This document shows positions 63,250-64,000 of a stretch of DNA of 64,000 nt, one piece after another. The stretch comes from Heliocidaris erythrogramma. Taxonomy: Eukaryota > Echinodermata > Echinoidea > Camarodonta > Echinometridae. The position numbers and the translations under genes are program-made. The stretch spans positions 27,094,199 through 27,158,198 of the forward strand of contig CM046864.1 of the NCBI GenBank assembly GCA_025617745.1, read 5' to 3'. The stretch's first letter is position 1, and each line of letters begins with the position of its first letter. Under the pieces are notes generated by a model. It was given only the letters and a program-made list of their open reading frames with translations. It did not search any database and was not told the DNA's origin.

Positions 63250-64000
63250 TTTCAAAAATATTTCCAGTACGTTCAGACAGGCCGTGATCGACTTGCTTCT
63301 ATCACCCACTCGTGACTATTCATCGCTTACCCGCTGCCAAAACAATAATTACTGCGCCACACAGAGTGACCCGAGTATAATTGGTATGCATGGTCAAACG
63401 CGCGGAAGTTATATGTCTTCATAAATCAACATAATAACACAATAACAATTCATTTGTAATATCGATAATACAATCAAGTAGCAAATACATGTGTTATAAT
63501 ACTTAATTTTAAATAAACCTTGTACATGTCAAAATTGACTGAACTCCAATCTTATGCCAAAATAAAACACATGCATGCACACTATATTCTCTGGTAAGCA
63601 CATGTAAATCAATATCTAAAGACCACATCATACTTTAGTTAAGGTCTGATTCTGAAAGAGCAGATTCTCAGCTTTAAAATGATATATAACTCATTAAATA
63701 TTCATAACTCAATGTACAAAGAGAAGAATGCACAGTCCCTCATAATGTTACTTCTTAATAAGGGTTTAAAGTTTGCAGTCTATTGAAGCACTCTGACTTG
63801 CAAAGGGTTGTGCTAAGGTGACAAATTGAGGATTAGAACTCAATGAAAATTTCTATGAAGGGATTATCAGATTATCCTAAAACTTGGCATACTACATAGA
63901 CATATCCTGTTTATCATAGCACACAAGTATCAATGCAAGAACTTACTCCGGGAGATTTATGGGAGATTAAAATGAGACAAGTATTCAGGGTCGTGAAAAA
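63250..64000. other. No gene recognised
   Basis: AT-rich sequence without a supported frame, repeat or hairpin. Confidence 0.4.

Overview
This is a eukaryotic window, most likely from a marine invertebrate deuterostome; an echinoderm is my best guess. The reasons are large introns with GT/AG signals, a tRNA-headed SINE with an ATT tail, DIRS-type tyrosine-recombinase retrotransposons, an I-type LINE, and a host gene that combines a Death domain with a 2A-like motif. 2A-like motifs are known in sea-urchin NLR proteins and in several invertebrate LINE clades. There are no bacterial operons, rRNA genes or true tRNA genes. Most of the sequence is transposons nested inside one another.

Host gene (left third, minus strand). 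I assemble one three-exon gene that does not appear as a single open frame. Exon A (23227-21854) encodes a basic, probably coiled-coil head followed by about 32 tandem 11-residue repeats (consensus L-L-T-P/S-S/T-D-S-x-I-R/K-E). Exon B (16339-16188) encodes a 2A-like motif, LLIKSGDVELNPGP. Exon C (2908-2620) encodes a Death domain and a stop codon. Every junction has GT/AG signals and the phases agree (0/0, then 2/2), giving one frame of about 604 residues. If the 2A motif works, the ribosome would release a repeat-rich protein and a separate Death-domain protein of about 99 residues from one mRNA. The introns are filled by mobile DNA: a 4.95 kb mariner-type long-TIR element in intron 1, and a 5.7 kb DIRS element, satellites and MITEs in intron 2. 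This is the main candidate for an undescribed system.

Right two thirds (about 23.3-61.0 kb). The substrate appears to be a decayed tandem array of a repeat of roughly 1.1 kb, broken up by at least eight insertions. Aligning the surviving units gives empty sites for several insertions: TTA flanking a 2.8 kb element (34731-37508), TA flanking a 9.1 kb element (43086-52190) that carries an I-like LINE, and CA flanking a 240 bp MITE. A 1.4 kb foldback element with a 6-bp duplication (ATCGAG) sits inside the TTA element.

DIRS elements. There are four: copy 1 (6888-12624, plus), copy 2 (28345-34645, minus), copy 3 (38810-about 42740, minus, a divergent subfamily) and copy 4 (52330-60040, minus, split by a 2.75 kb insertion). 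They keep the hallmark layout of inverted terminal repeats, gag, RT-RNase H, tyrosine recombinase and an internal complementary region. All are broken; copy 3 has the longest intact RT-RNase H frame and copy 4 the longest gag frame.

The far right (61.0-64.0 kb) holds hairpin MITEs, a small CpG-rich patch and the 3' end of a CR1/L2-like LINE. All calls come from reading the sequence. No database search or transcript evidence was available.
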